The notes under the pieces are model-generated. The model was not told where the DNA came from and did not search any database. It was given only the letters and a program-made list of their open reading frames with translations. Below are positions 45,907-55,051 of a stretch of DNA of 64,000 nucleotides, one piece after another. The position numbers were made by a program, and so were the translations under genes. Within the stretch, counting starts at the first letter, position 1. Every line of letters starts with the position of its first letter. The stretch is from Actinacidiphila sp. DG2A-62 (GTDB lineage Bacteria > Actinomycetota > Actinomycetes > Streptomycetales > Streptomycetaceae), in assembly GCF_035825295.1 (NCBI RefSeq), contig NZ_JAYMGI010000002.1, forward strand, positions 7,144,001 through 7,208,000, in the 5' to 3' direction.

Positions 45907-46782
45907 TCAGGACGCCAAGGCGGTGAGGGTGGTCTCGGCGGTCAGCCGGAGGTCCTGGATCATCGGGTTCGGGTCGTCCCTGCGGCTGACCAGGACGACC
46001 CTGCTGGGGGGAGCGTCCTCGACCGGGACGGTGACCAGGCCGGTCCGCAGCGAGCTGCGGCGATCGCCGACCGGCAGCACGGCGATCGCCGTGCCGCTCG
46101 CGACGAGTTCGAGCTTGTCCTCGTAGCTCTCGATCGGCGGCACCCCGGCCCCGAGGAGTCGGTAGGAGGCCCAGTCCGCGGTGCCGGACGGGCACGGCGC
46201 CACCTCTTCGCCGGCCAGTTCTTCCACGGTCACCGACGCACGGTCGGCCAGGGGGTGGCCGCGCGGGACGACGAGCATCCGGGGCTCCTCGTACAGCGGC
46301 GTGGCGGACACGTCCTCGTCGGCGAACGGCAGCGGGGCCCGCGCGATCAGGGCGTCGACCCGCCTGTCCGTCAGTGCCCCGATGTCGCCGCAGCTCAGAT
46401 GCCGGGTGGCGATCTCGGCGTCGGGTCGGCGGCGGCGCAGTTCTCGTACGGCGGGGGTGATCACCAGATCCTCGACGTAGCCGATGGTGATCCGACCGGT
46501 CCCGGTCTGCTCGCGCACGGCCAGTTCGGCCTGGCGGGCGGCGCGCAGCAGGGCCTGGGCCCGGGGGAGGAACGTCCGGCCGGCCGGGGTGAGCCGGGCG
46601 CCCTGCGGGGTGCGGTCCAGCAGCCGGGCGCCGAGATACTTCTCCAGGCGCTGGATCTGGCGGCTCAGCGCCGGCTGGGCCACGTGCAGGTCGGCCGCGG
46701 CCCGCCCGAAGTGCTGGTGCGCCGCCACCGCGGTGAAGTAGCGCACGAGCCGCAGCTCCAGGTCCTGTCCGAGATCGTTCAC
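45907..46782 (-). CDS. LysR-family transcriptional regulator
   Basis: 291-aa LysR regulator. HTH: HFGRAAADLHVAQPALSRQIQRLEKYLGARLLDRT; effector domain ITIGYVEDLVITPAVRELRRRRP onward. GTG 46782 places the usual LELRLVRYF about 8 residues in; an upstream in-frame ATG at 46812 is the alternative. Divergent from a quinone oxidoreductase and NTF2-like operon, which it probably controls. Confidence 0.88.
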   Translation of the reverse strand: MNDLGQDLELRLVRYFTAVAAHQHFGRAAADLHVAQPALSRQIQRLEKYLGARLLDRTPQGARLTPAGRTFLPRAQALLRAARQAELAVREQTGTGRITIGYVEDLVITPAVRELRRRRPDAEIATRHLSCGDIGALTDRRVDALIARAPLPFADEDVSATPLYEEPRMLVVPRGHPLADRASVTVEELAGEEVAPCPSGTADWASYRLLGAGVPPIESYEDKLELVASGTAIAVLPVGDRRSSLRTGLVTVPVEDAPPSRVVLVSRRDDPNPMIQDLRLTAETTLTALAS

Positions 46783-46914
46783 CCTTGCAGCGTACGACGG
46801 CGCGGCCCCCATGCCGTTTCGGAATGAGCCGCTTGCGGAACCGGTCTTGGACGGGCCCGCCGCCCGGGACCTTGACTGGAGGAGCAACGTTTCCCCGAGA
46901 AAGCGACAGGCTCG

Positions 46915-47912
46915 ATGAAGGCGATCCAGTTCCACGAAGCGGGCGGGCCGGAAGTTCTGCGGTACGAGGAGGTGCCGGTTCCCGGCATCGGCCCGGGCGA
47001 GGTGCTCGTCCGGGTGCACGCGGCGGGCGTCAATCCGCCGGACTGGTACCTGCGCGAGGGGATGAAGGTCATGCCGGCCGAGATGAGGCCGGCGCTGGAG
47101 TTCCCCTGACCCCCGGAACGGACATGTCGGGCGTGGTCGAGGCGGTCGCTCCGGACGTGCGGGGGTTCGCCGTGGGCGACGAGGTCTTCGGCATGCTGCG
47201 GTTCCCCGGATTCGACGGCCGGACGTACGCCGAGTACGTGGCCGCGCCGGCCTCCGACCTGGCGCACAAGCCGGCCGGTGTCGACCACGTGCAGGCGGCC
47301 GGGGCGCCGATGGCCGTACTGACGGCCTGGCAGTACCTGATCGATCTCGGCCACGACGTGCCGTCCCCGTTCACCGGCCAGGTGCACCGGCCGGTGCCGA
47401 TCACGCCGGGCATGACCGTGCTGGTCAACGGTGCGGCCGGCGGGGTGGGTCACTTCGCGGTGCAGGTGGCGAAGTGGAAGGGGGCGCACGTCGTCGCGGT
47501 GGCCTCCGGCCGGCACGAGCAGTTCCTGCGCAAGCTCGGCGTCGACGAGTTCATCGACTACACCACGGCGCGGGCCGAGGACGTGGCCGGCGGCGTCGAC
47601 CTGGTGGTCGACACCGTCGGCGGCCCGGACAGCGCCCGCTTCCTGACCGTGCTCAGGCGCGGGGGCGCCATGCTCCCGGTGTTCTTCGCGCAGTACGACC
47701 CGGAGGAGACGGCACGTCTGGGCGTCACGGTCTCGAACATCCAGGTGCGGTCCAGCGGGGCCCAACTCGCTGAGATCGGGCGTCTGTTCGACGAGGGCAG
47801 GCTCCAGGTCGGGGTGGACAGCACCTACCCGCTGTCCGAAGCGGCCGCCGCGCACGCGCGAGCCGCGCGGGGGCACATCCAGGGCAAGATCGTGCTGACG
47901 GTGGCCTCGTGA
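46915..47912 (+). CDS. Zinc-less quinone oxidoreductase (MDR superfamily), frameshifted near 47105
   Basis: NADP-dependent medium-chain reductase: MKAIQFHEAGGPEVLRYEEV, TGTDMSG-type motif, GQ...TVLVNGAAGGVGHFAVQVAKW, DLVVDTVGGPDS. The first frame stops at 47109 after RPALEFP; the rest follows one frame back from PGTDMSGVVEAV. One additional C in TTCCCCTG (47102-47106) gives ...LEFPLTPGTDMSGVV..., restoring 332 aa of normal length. It may be a sequencing error in a C run or a true pseudogene. Coupled to the NTF2-like gene downstream. Confidence 0.8.
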
Positions 47913-48310
47913 CCGCCGAACTCCACCAGGTGGTGGCGGCCTACGCGCACGCCCTGGACGAACTGGACGTGCCCGCGCTGGAAGCGGTCCTGACCGACGA
48001 CACCACCTGGACCTTCACGATGCCCGGACGGGGAACGCTCGGCCCGGTCGCCGGACGCCCGGCGGTGCTCGGCTTCGTCCGTGACGGGCACGCGGCCGAG
48101 ACCGGAAAGGTGCGGCACCACCTGGGCAACGTCGTGGTCACGGCGTCGGGCGCCGCCACTGCCGGGGTGCGGGCATATCTGCTGCAGACGAGGAACACCG
48201 GCGAGGGCGTCCAGATGCTCTCGACCGGGGTCTACACGTTCGGCCTGCGGAGGTCCGGCGGCGGGTGGCGGATCGCCGAGCTGACGCTGGCGCTGGACAA
48301 CGCGTTGTAG
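47909..48310 (+). CDS. NTF2/SnoaL-like protein
   Basis: 133-aa cone-fold protein: VVAAYAHALDELDVPALEAVLTDDTTW, GRPAVLGFVRDGHA, STGVYTFGLRRSGGGWRIAELTLAL. Such proteins are small enzymes or binding proteins. The GTG overlaps the quinone oxidoreductase stop (GTGA). Substrate unknown. Confidence 0.83.
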   Translation: MTAELHQVVAAYAHALDELDVPALEAVLTDDTTWTFTMPGRGTLGPVAGRPAVLGFVRDGHAAETGKVRHHLGNVVVTASGAATAGVRAYLLQTRNTGEGVQMLSTGVYTFGLRRSGGGWRIAELTLALDNAL

Positions 48311-48320
48311 GGCGTTGTTG

Positions 48321-48348
48321 CCGGGGGCCGGGGGCCGGGGGCCGGGGC
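48321..48348 (+). repeat. G-rich repeat, G-quadruplex-prone
   Basis: Three GGGGGCC-type units followed by GGGGC, giving four G runs of 4-5 separated by CC. It lies between the convergent NTF2-like and aroA genes. Confidence 0.6.
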
Positions 48349-48392
48349 TTGGGTCGGGGCCGGGCAGCGGGCGGCCGGGGGCGGCGCTACGG

Positions 48393-49634
48393 CTACACGC
48401 CCCACTCCTCGCGGACGCCCGCGAAGAACTCGTGGAACTCGGGGAACGTCTTCTTCACGCACCCCGGGTCGTCGAAGGTCGTGCCGGGGGTGCGCAGCGC
48501 GGCCACCGCGAAGCTCATGGCGATGCGGTGGTCGCGGTGGCAGGCGATCTCGACGGGCGCGGGCGCGCCGGGGTGGATCTCGATCCAGTCGCGGCCGGTC
48601 TCGACCCGGATGCCCTGCGCGCGCAGGTTGGCCGCGCACGCCTCCAGCCGGTCGCACTCCTTGACCCGGGTGTTGTAGACGTCCTCGATCCTGACCGGGC
48701 CGTCCGCGAAGGGCGCGATCGCGGCGAGCGTGGGCATCGTGTCGGAGATGTCCCGCATGGCGACGGTCAGGCCGCGGAGCCGGCCGGTGCCGGTGACGGT
48801 GGTGGCGTCCGCGCCGATCGTCACGTCGGCGCCCATCGCGCGCAGCACCTCCACGAACCGCAGGTCGCCCTGGAGCGCGTCCGTGCCCAGGCCCGGGACG
48901 GTCGCGGTGCGGCCGGTCAGCGCGGCGGCGGCGAAGAAGTAGCTGGCCGTGGAGGCGTCGGGCTCCACCGCGTAGTCCGTCGCGCGGTAGCCGCCGGGTG
49001 CGACCTCGAAGACGTCGCCGTCGCGGGTGACCTGTGCGCCGAAGCGCCGCATCATCGCGAGCGTGATCTCGACGTACGGCACCGAGACGATGCCGGTGAC
49101 GCGGATGCGCAGGCCCTCGGCGGTCAGCGGGCCGGTGAGCAGCAGCGCGGTCAGGAACTGCGAGGACAGGCTCGCGTCGAGGTCGATCGCGCCGCCCTTG
49201 ACGCCGTCCGCCCTGACGGTCAGCGGCAGGTGGCCCTCGGCCTCGTCGTGGGTGAGGTCGACGCCCAGCGAGCGCAGCGCCTGCGTGAGCGGGGCGACCG
49301 GGCGGCGGCGCATCTGCGCGGAGGCGTCGAAGCGGTAGACGCCGTGGCCGGCCGCGGCCAGCGCGGGCAGGAAGCGGGCGGCGGTCGCGGCGTCGCGGCA
49401 GTGGATCTCCGCGGAGCCGGCCGCGGGGCCGGCCGGACGCCCGGTGATCCGCCAGGCGTCGGCGGACGCGGACCGGTCGACCGCGTAGCCGAGCCGGGTC
49501 AGGCCCTCGGCGAAGCCGTCGGTGTCGTCGGAGAGCAGCGGGCGGCGCAGCACGGTCTCGCCTTCGGCGGCCGCGGCGAGGAACAACGCCCTCGCGGTCA
49601 CCGATTTCGAGCCGGGCACGGCGAGGACTGTCAC
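48393..49634 (-). CDS. aroA: EPSP synthase (3-phosphoshikimate 1-carboxyvinyltransferase), accessory type
   Basis: 413-aa enzyme of the shikimate pathway. PGSKSVTARALFL at the N-terminus, RFDASAQMRRRPVAPL, DTMPTLAAIAPFADGP, YNTRVKECDRLEACAANL and CHRDHRIAMSFAVAALR are all present, so the active site looks complete. The loop equivalent to E. coli NAGTAMR reads DAATAARF, placing Ala at the Gly96 position. GTG 49634 has AGGAGG 6 nt before it. It stands alone, without aro neighbours, and may be a paralogue of a housekeeping copy. Confidence 0.9.
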   Translation of the reverse strand: MTVLAVPGSKSVTARALFLAAAAEGETVLRRPLLSDDTDGFAEGLTRLGYAVDRSASADAWRITGRPAGPAAGSAEIHCRDAATAARFLPALAAAGHGVYRFDASAQMRRRPVAPLTQALRSLGVDLTHDEAEGHLPLTVRADGVKGGAIDLDASLSSQFLTALLLTGPLTAEGLRIRVTGIVSVPYVEITLAMMRRFGAQVTRDGDVFEVAPGGYRATDYAVEPDASTASYFFAAAALTGRTATVPGLGTDALQGDLRFVEVLRAMGADVTIGADATTVTGTGRLRGLTVAMRDISDTMPTLAAIAPFADGPVRIEDVYNTRVKECDRLEACAANLRAQGIRVETGRDWIEIHPGAPAPVEIACHRDHRIAMSFAVAALRTPGTTFDDPGCVKKTFPEFHEFFAGVREEWGV

Positions 49635-49807
49635 GGGTTGCCTCCTGGCGTCGGCGACGCCGCGGCGTCGGTTCAGGGGTACGGGCGCGGCGACGGCGAC
49701 GCACGGCGCGTCGGGTTGTCACGGCCGCGGGCACGCGTCCCGTACGCCCTCGGACGGGTCGGCCCGCGCGTGAGTCTAGGGGCCGCCCGCCCCCGCCCGC
49801 GCCGAAC

Positions 49808-49903
49808 GCCCCCGGTTCCGTCAGCTCGCCCCCGGTTCCGTCAGCTCGCGTCCGACCTCCGTCAGCTCGCGTCCGACCTCCGCCGGCTCGCGCCCGGCCT
49901 CCG
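49808..49903. repeat. 20-21-bp tandem repeat, nearly five copies
   Basis: Two identical 20-bp units (GCCCCCGGTTCCGTCAGCTC) followed by two and a half 21-bp variants (GCGTCCGACCTCCGTCAGCTC type). It lies in the 337-bp gap between aroA and the HEAT gene; the rest of the gap (49635-49807) shows no gene. Confidence 0.8.
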
Positions 49904-49917
49904 CGTCGCCTTCGGGG

Positions 49918-49948
49918 TTGACCTTCACAGCGTGGCAAGGTCTTGAGT
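49918..49948 (+). promoter_or_regulatory. MerR-type promoter with 19-bp spacer
   Basis: -35 TTGACC (49918-49923), 19-bp spacer, -10-like TTGAGT (49943-49948). The perfect dyad GACCTT...AAGGTC (49920-49925, 49937-49942) lies between and over the elements. A 19-bp spacer with a central dyad is the hallmark of MerR-activated promoters, and a MerR protein is encoded in the operon. Confidence 0.7.
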
Positions 49949-49971
49949 CGCGTTCCGAGGAGGTGGTCCCG

Positions 49972-50643
49972 ATGACCATGGCAAGAGGGGACGCGGAGGC
50001 GAAGCGAGCGCTCCGGGGGCTGGAGGACGAGCGGGCGTCCGTGCGGCTGCGGGCTGCTCTGGCGGTCGGCAGCGCGCCCGACCCGCGGTTCGTCGACACG
50101 CTCGTCGAACGGTGCGCGGTCGAGCCCGAGTTCTTCGTCCGCGACATGCTGACCTGGGCGCTCACCCGTCACCCGGTGTCCCTGACGCTGCCGGGGCTGC
50201 TGCGCGAGCTGCGCTCCGAGCGCGCGCAGGCCCGCGGTCAGGCATTGCACACGCTGTCCAAGATCGGGGACCGGCGGGCATGGCCCGCGATCACCCGGGC
50301 ACTGCTGTCCGACGCCGACGAGGACGTGGCGCGCGCCGCCTGGCGGGCCGCGGTCCTGCTCGTCCCGCACGGCGAGGAGACCGCGCTGGCCACGGACCTG
50401 GCGACGCAGCTCGGCCGTGGTGGGCGGGAGACACGGCTGAGCCTCAGCCGGGCGCTGCTGGCCCTGGGCGAAGCGGCCGGGCCGGCCCTGCACGCCGCGA
50501 CGACGGCTGACGACCCCCGCGTGCGCGCGCACGCACGCGCCACCCGGCGGCTGTCGCGGGACCCCGACGCGGGATTCGAGCGGGCGATCGAGGAGGCCAA
50601 GCGCGTCGCCGCCCTCGCCGGAGCCCCCGGGACGGACGATTGA
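49972..50643 (+). CDS. HEAT-repeat protein
   Basis: 223-aa alpha-helical protein built of about five HEAT-like repeats (RLRAALAVGSAPDPRFVDTLVERC; ARGQALHTLSKIGDRRAWPAITRALLSD; VARAAWRAAVLLV). ATG 49972 follows GAGGAGG by 8 nt. It is encoded 3 nt before a MerR regulator that itself carries HEAT repeats, so the two proteins may bind each other. No catalytic motif. Confidence 0.83.
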   Translation: MTMARGDAEAKRALRGLEDERASVRLRAALAVGSAPDPRFVDTLVERCAVEPEFFVRDMLTWALTRHPVSLTLPGLLRELRSERAQARGQALHTLSKIGDRRAWPAITRALLSDADEDVARAAWRAAVLLVPHGEETALATDLATQLGRGGRETRLSLSRALLALGEAAGPALHAATTADDPRVRAHARATRRLSRDPDAGFERAIEEAKRVAALAGAPGTDD

Positions 50644-50646
50644 CCC

Positions 50647-51650
50647 GTGTTGATCGGTGAGGTGGCCAGACGCTCCGGGGTCAGCGCCAGGATGCTCCGG
50701 CATTACGAGTCGCTGGGCCTCGTGCGGCCTTCGGGCCGTACGGGGTCCGGCTACCGGGAGTACTCCGCGGCCGACGTCCGGCGGATCTTCCACATCGAGA
50801 GCCTGCGGTCGTTGGGCCTGTCGCTGCGCGAGGTCGGACGGGCCCTCGACGATCCCGCTCTGACGCCTCCTGCGCTCGTCGGCGACCTGATCCGTCGGAC
50901 GCGCGAGCGCATCGCGGCCGAGACCGAGCTGCTCACGCGGCTCCGCCGGATCCGTGCCGCGGACCCGGCCGACTGGCAGGAGGTGCTCCAGGTCGTCGCG
51001 CTCCTGCGGGCCCTGGGGTCGCAGAGCCCCGACGCACGCCAGCGCGCGGTCCTCGCCTCCGGCGACGAGGTTCCGGTGCCGGTGGAGGCCCTCGTCGAGG
51101 CGGTGCTCAGGGAGACGGAGCCGAACGTCGCGGGGGCCCTGCGGTGGGCGCTGGCGCGATCGGGCGGCGACGCCCTGGCGCTGCTGGCGGAGGGCCTCGG
51201 CTCACCGGAGGCCGCGGTGCGCGAGCGTGCCGTGCGGGCCCTCGTGGAGTTGCCCTCGGACAGGGCCGCGGCGCGGCTGCGGAAGGCGCTCGCGCACCCC
51301 GATGGCGTGGTGCGCGGGTACGCGGCTCTGGCACTCGGCGCGAGGGGGGTGGCCGACGCCGTGCCGGTGCTCGTCGACATGGTCGTGGAGGGGAGGAACG
51401 ACACCGACGCGCCGATGCGCTGGGCGTGCTGGCGAGCGACGTCGCGACGGCGGACCGGATCGCCGCCCGGCTGGTCGACCGCCTCGCCGACGGCACGACC
51501 CCGGCGCCCGCGCGCGGGCGGCTGACCCAGGCGCTGGCGGACGTTCCGGGGACGACGGCGTTACGCGCCCTCGCGGAGCTGTCGCACGACCGGGACCGTG
51601 CTGTCGCGCTGACCGCCGCGTATCTTCTTCGGCTGCGTGAGGCGGGGTGA
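50647..51650 (+). CDS. MerR regulator with C-terminal HEAT repeats, apparent frameshift near 51430
   Basis: N-terminal MerR winged HTH (LIGEVARRSGVSARMLRHYESLGLVRPSGR) and coiled coil, then HEAT repeats from about residue 120 (VPVEALVEAVLRE; AAARLRKALAHPDGVVRGYAALAL). After NDTDAPMRWA the frame turns into non-HEAT sequence and stops at 51525, while the frame one base back continues HEAT-like (VLASDVATADRIAARLVDRL; LRALAELSHDRDRAVALTAAYLL) to 51650. One missing base near 51428-51432 would explain this and gives 334 aa. The likely autoregulated promoter is at 49918-49948. Confidence 0.75.
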
Positions 51651-51754
51651 CCGGGACCGCCCGGTCGCCCCGCACGGGTTTCCCTCCGGGGCTGCGTCTG
51701 CCCCGACGGGCCCGTCTCCCGGCCCGCGCCTCCCTGGCGGGATGACGTCCGGCG

Positions 51755-52645
51755 TCAGTGGGGGGAAGGCGTCGCGGACCAGCTGGCCAGGAGTTTGAGG
51801 CGGTCTTCGGACGCCGTGCCGGGCTCCGCCGTGTAGACGATCAGGTCGTGGACGGCGCGGCCGGGCAGGGGGAGGTCGAGGGACTGGAAGGTCAGTTCCA
51901 CGTGGCCGACCTCGGGGTGGTGGAGGTGTTTGACGCCGTCGTGGCGGATCAGGACGTCGTGCGCGGCCCAGCGGCCGCGGAACTCGGGGCTGAGGGTGGA
52001 CAGTTCGCCGACGAGTTCGCGCAGCGCCCGGTCCTGGGGCTCGCGGCCGACCTCGGCGCGCAGCAGCGCGGCCGTCGCGGCGCAGGCGGCGTCCCAGTCG
52101 ACGTAGAAGTCGTGTGCGACGGGGTCGAGGAAGGTGAAGCGGGCGATGTTGGGCCGGCCGCGTCTGTCCACCGTGACGCTGTCGTACATCGGCGCGAACA
52201 GGGCCCGGGCCAGCGCGTTGCCGGCGACGATGTCCGTGCGGCCGTTGCGCACGAACGCCGAGGACGCCGTCATGGAGTCGAGCAGCCACCGCACCCGGGG
52301 CGGGACCTCGGCGTCCCTGCGGCGCGAGGGCGTACGGCTCTCCTGCCGCGACGACCGCGCCAGGTCGAACAGGTAGGTGCGCTCGTCGTCGTCCAGCCGC
52401 AGGGCGCGGGCGACCGCGTCCAGGACGTCCTCGGACACACCGCCGATGTGGCCCTTCTCCAGCCGCGTGTACCACTCGGTGCTCACACCGGCGAGGACGG
52501 CGACCTCCTCGCGCCGCAGCCCCGGGACCCGGCGACGCGTGCCGGCCGGCAGCCCGACCTGCGCCGGGGTGATCCTGGCGCGCCGGCTCGCGAGGAAGTC
52601 CCGGATCTCGCCGCGGTTCCCGGGAGATCGTTCCATGCCACTCAT
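51755..52645 (-). CDS. XRE-family regulator with MmyB-like ligand domain
   Basis: 296-aa protein. HTH: VPGLRREEVAVLAGVSTEWYTRLEKGHIGG (about residues 40-69); MmyB-like C-terminus VRWLLDSMTASSAFVRNGRTDIVAGN, FTFLDP, LVGELSTLSPEFRGRWAAHDV. Family members often control a divergent oxidoreductase gene, here the aldo/keto reductase at 52854. Start could also be the second Met (52636). Confidence 0.9.
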   Translation of the reverse strand: MSGMERSPGNRGEIRDFLASRRARITPAQVGLPAGTRRRVPGLRREEVAVLAGVSTEWYTRLEKGHIGGVSEDVLDAVARALRLDDDERTYLFDLARSSRQESRTPSRRRDAEVPPRVRWLLDSMTASSAFVRNGRTDIVAGNALARALFAPMYDSVTVDRRGRPNIARFTFLDPVAHDFYVDWDAACAATAALLRAEVGREPQDRALRELVGELSTLSPEFRGRWAAHDVLIRHDGVKHLHHPEVGHVELTFQSLDLPLPGRAVHDLIVYTAEPGTASEDRLKLLASWSATPSPH

Positions 52646-52760
52646 GGTAATCGCCGGTCACGACGGCAGGGGGGTCGAGCTTGTACCCCCGCAAACGCGA
52701 CCTTCTCCGGCGGCGGCGATCGCGGTCTCCTGGAGGTCGACCGGCCGGACGGCGTGACGA

Positions 52761-52810
52761 GACGCGAACCGACACGCGAACCGACACGCGGACCGACACG
52801 CGGACCGACA
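52761..52810. repeat. 12-bp tandem repeats between the divergent genes
   Basis: Four copies of GACACGCG(A/G)ACC-like units, 12 bp apart, about 45-90 bp before the aldo/keto reductase start. They could be regulator sites or replication slippage. Confidence 0.6.
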
Positions 52811-52853
52811 CCCGTTCCGGCACGGTCGCAGGAACAAGCACCGGAGGTAAGAG

Positions 52854-53807
52854 ATGACGAGCAACGCGCTGACTGTGCCGGCGGTGGCGCTGGGCACCTG
52901 GGCCTGGGGCGACAGCGGAGAGGCGGGCGACGGCTACTTCGGCAGCCAACTGAGCGAGTCCGGTCTGCGCGAGGTCGTCGAGACGGCGCAGTCCGAGGGG
53001 TTCACCCTGTGGGACACCGCCGTGGCGTACGGGATGGGCCGCTCGGAGACGGTCCTCGGCCGGGCGCTGGCGGGCCTGGACCGCGGCCGGTACCAGCTGT
53101 CGACGAAGTTCACCCCGCAGCTCGCGGGCGACGGCGACGATCCCGTCGCGGACATGCTGTCGCAGAGCCTGGCCCGGCTGGACACCGACTACGTGGACGT
53201 CTACTGGATCCACAATCCCGCCGACGTGGAGCGGTGGACGCCGTCCCTGATCCCGCTGCTGCGCAGCGGCAGGGTCAGGCACGTCGGCGTCTCCAACCAC
53301 AACGTGAAGGAGATCGCCCTCGCCGACCAGATCCTGGGCGAGGCCGGCTTCCGGGTGGAGGCGGTCCAGAACCACTTCAGCCTGCTGTACCGCGGCCCCG
53401 AGCGCGCGGGCGTCCTCGACTACTGCCGCGAGCACGGCCTGCCGTTCTTCGCCTACATGGTCCTGGAGCAGGGAGCGCTGACCGGCCGGTACAGCCCGGC
53501 GAACCCGCTGCCCGAGGGCAGCAACCGGGCGGCCGCGTACAACGAGGTCCTGCCCCGGCTGCAGGCGCTGACCGACCGGATGGGAGCCATCGGCGAGGCC
53601 CGCGGCGCGTCCGCCGCCGAAATCGCCACCGCGTGGGCCCTCGCCAAGGGGACGACCCCGATCGTCGGCGTCACGAAGGCGGCTCACGTCGACGGGCTGG
53701 TACGGGCCCGCGGCATCGAGCTCGACGAGGCCGAGATCGCGGAGCTGGAGGCGCTGGCGGACGCGACGGGCGTCGACACGCGCGGCTGGTGGGAGCAGGA
53801 GATGTGA
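52854..53807 (+). CDS. Aldo/keto reductase
   Basis: 317-aa NADPH-dependent (alpha/beta)8 reductase. Catalytic tetrad: Asp in LWDTAVAYG with Tyr 5 residues on (about 54-59), Lys in LSTKF (about 85), His in YWIHNP (about 120). Later HVGVSNHN and TPIVGVTKA match family strands. The RBS GGAGG lies before ATG 52854. Divergent from the MmyB-like regulator, its probable controller. Confidence 0.92.
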   Translation: MTSNALTVPAVALGTWAWGDSGEAGDGYFGSQLSESGLREVVETAQSEGFTLWDTAVAYGMGRSETVLGRALAGLDRGRYQLSTKFTPQLAGDGDDPVADMLSQSLARLDTDYVDVYWIHNPADVERWTPSLIPLLRSGRVRHVGVSNHNVKEIALADQILGEAGFRVEAVQNHFSLLYRGPERAGVLDYCREHGLPFFAYMVLEQGALTGRYSPANPLPEGSNRAAAYNEVLPRLQALTDRMGAIGEARGASAAEIATAWALAKGTTPIVGVTKAAHVDGLVRARGIELDEAEIAELEALADATGVDTRGWWEQEM

Positions 53808-54006
53808 CGCGCGCGGGGTCCCCGGCCCGCCCCGGCACGGCAGGTGGCCGGCGGGGCGGGCGGTCGGCGACGCGGTGACCGGCCGTGCGCGTGGCTGGCG
53901 AGATCCTTGCGAACCGTGGCGCTCTCGCCGTCGGCACCCGGCTGACCTGCACGCGAACCTGGGGGCGTAAGGGAAGAAGCCGCTCCCGAGGAATGGGGAC
54001 CCCGCA

Positions 54007-55002
54007 ATGACCCGCATCGCCGTCAACGGATTCGGCCGCATCGGCCGCAACGTGCTGCGCGCCTGGCTGGAGCGCGACAGCGCCCTGGAGGTCGTCGCCG
54101 TCAACGACCTCACCGAGCCCCAGGCGCTCGCCCGCCTGCTCGCCTTCGACTCGACGGCAGGCCGCCTCGGCCGCCCGGTCGCCGTGGACGGCGACGACCT
54201 CGTGGTGGACGGCCACCGCATCCGCGCGCTGGCCGAGCGCGACCCGGCCAAGCTGCCCTGGGCCGACCTCGGCGTCGACATCGTGCTGGAGTCGACCGGC
54301 CGCTTCACCTCCGCCGAGGCGGCCGGCGCCCACCTCACCGCGGGCGCCCGCAAGGTCCTGGTCAGCGCGCCCTCGGCGGGAGCGGACGTGACGCTCGCCT
54401 ACGGCGTCAACACCGAGGCGTACGACCCGGCCGCGCACACCATCGTCTCCAACGCCTCCTGCACCACCAACGCGCTCGCCCCGCTCGCCTCCGTGCTGGA
54501 CGAACTCGCCGGCATCGAGCACGGCTTCATGACCACGGTGCACGCCTACACCCAGGAGCAGAACCTCCAGGACGGACCGCACCGCGACGCGCGCAGGGCC
54601 CGCGCGGCCGGCGTCAACATCGTGCCGACCACGACCGGCGCGGCCAAGGCGATCGGCCTGGTGCTGCCGCAGCTGGACGGCAAGCTGTCCGGCGACTCGA
54701 TCCGCGTGCCCGTCCCGGTCGGCTCCATCGTGGAGCTGAACACGACGGTCGCGCGCGACGTCAGCCGCGACGAGGTGCTGGCCGCGTACCGGACCGCCGC
54801 CGACGGCCGGCTCTCGGGCGTCCTCGAATACTCCGAGGACGCGCTGGTCTCCTCCGACATCACCGGCAACCCGGCCTCGGCGATCTTCGACTCGGCGCTG
54901 ACCCGCGTCGACGGCCGCCACGTCAAGGTCGTCGCCTGGTACGACAACGAGTGGGGCTTCTCCCAGCGCATCATCGACACCCTCGAACTGCTCGCCGCCT
55001 GA
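54007..55002 (+). CDS. gap: Glyceraldehyde-3-phosphate dehydrogenase, type I
   Basis: 331-aa glycolytic enzyme. NGFGRIGRNVLRAWLE binds NAD, the active-site Cys is in NASCTTNALAPLA (about residue 150), the His in TTVHAYTQEQ (about 177), and VVAWYDNEWGFSQR closes the fold. GAGGAATGGGGAC precedes ATG 54007. Monocistronic, with no pgk or tpi neighbours, so possibly a second gap copy in this genome. Confidence 0.96.
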   Translation: MTRIAVNGFGRIGRNVLRAWLERDSALEVVAVNDLTEPQALARLLAFDSTAGRLGRPVAVDGDDLVVDGHRIRALAERDPAKLPWADLGVDIVLESTGRFTSAEAAGAHLTAGARKVLVSAPSAGADVTLAYGVNTEAYDPAAHTIVSNASCTTNALAPLASVLDELAGIEHGFMTTVHAYTQEQNLQDGPHRDARRARAAGVNIVPTTTGAAKAIGLVLPQLDGKLSGDSIRVPVPVGSIVELNTTVARDVSRDEVLAAYRTAADGRLSGVLEYSEDALVSSDITGNPASAIFDSALTRVDGRHVKVVAWYDNEWGFSQRIIDTLELLAA

Positions 55003-55051
55003 CGGCCGTCCTCGCCTCCCCTCGGACGGCCGTACGTCCGTGCCCCCGCCC

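Noticed and set aside
46800..46830. LysR box in the divergent promoter
   Set aside because: TTCGGAA and TGCGGAA are direct rather than inverted repeats and no clear T-N11-A dyad was found.
49808..49903. CRISPR-like array
   Set aside because: Units are directly abutting 20-21 bp with no unique spacers and no cas genes.
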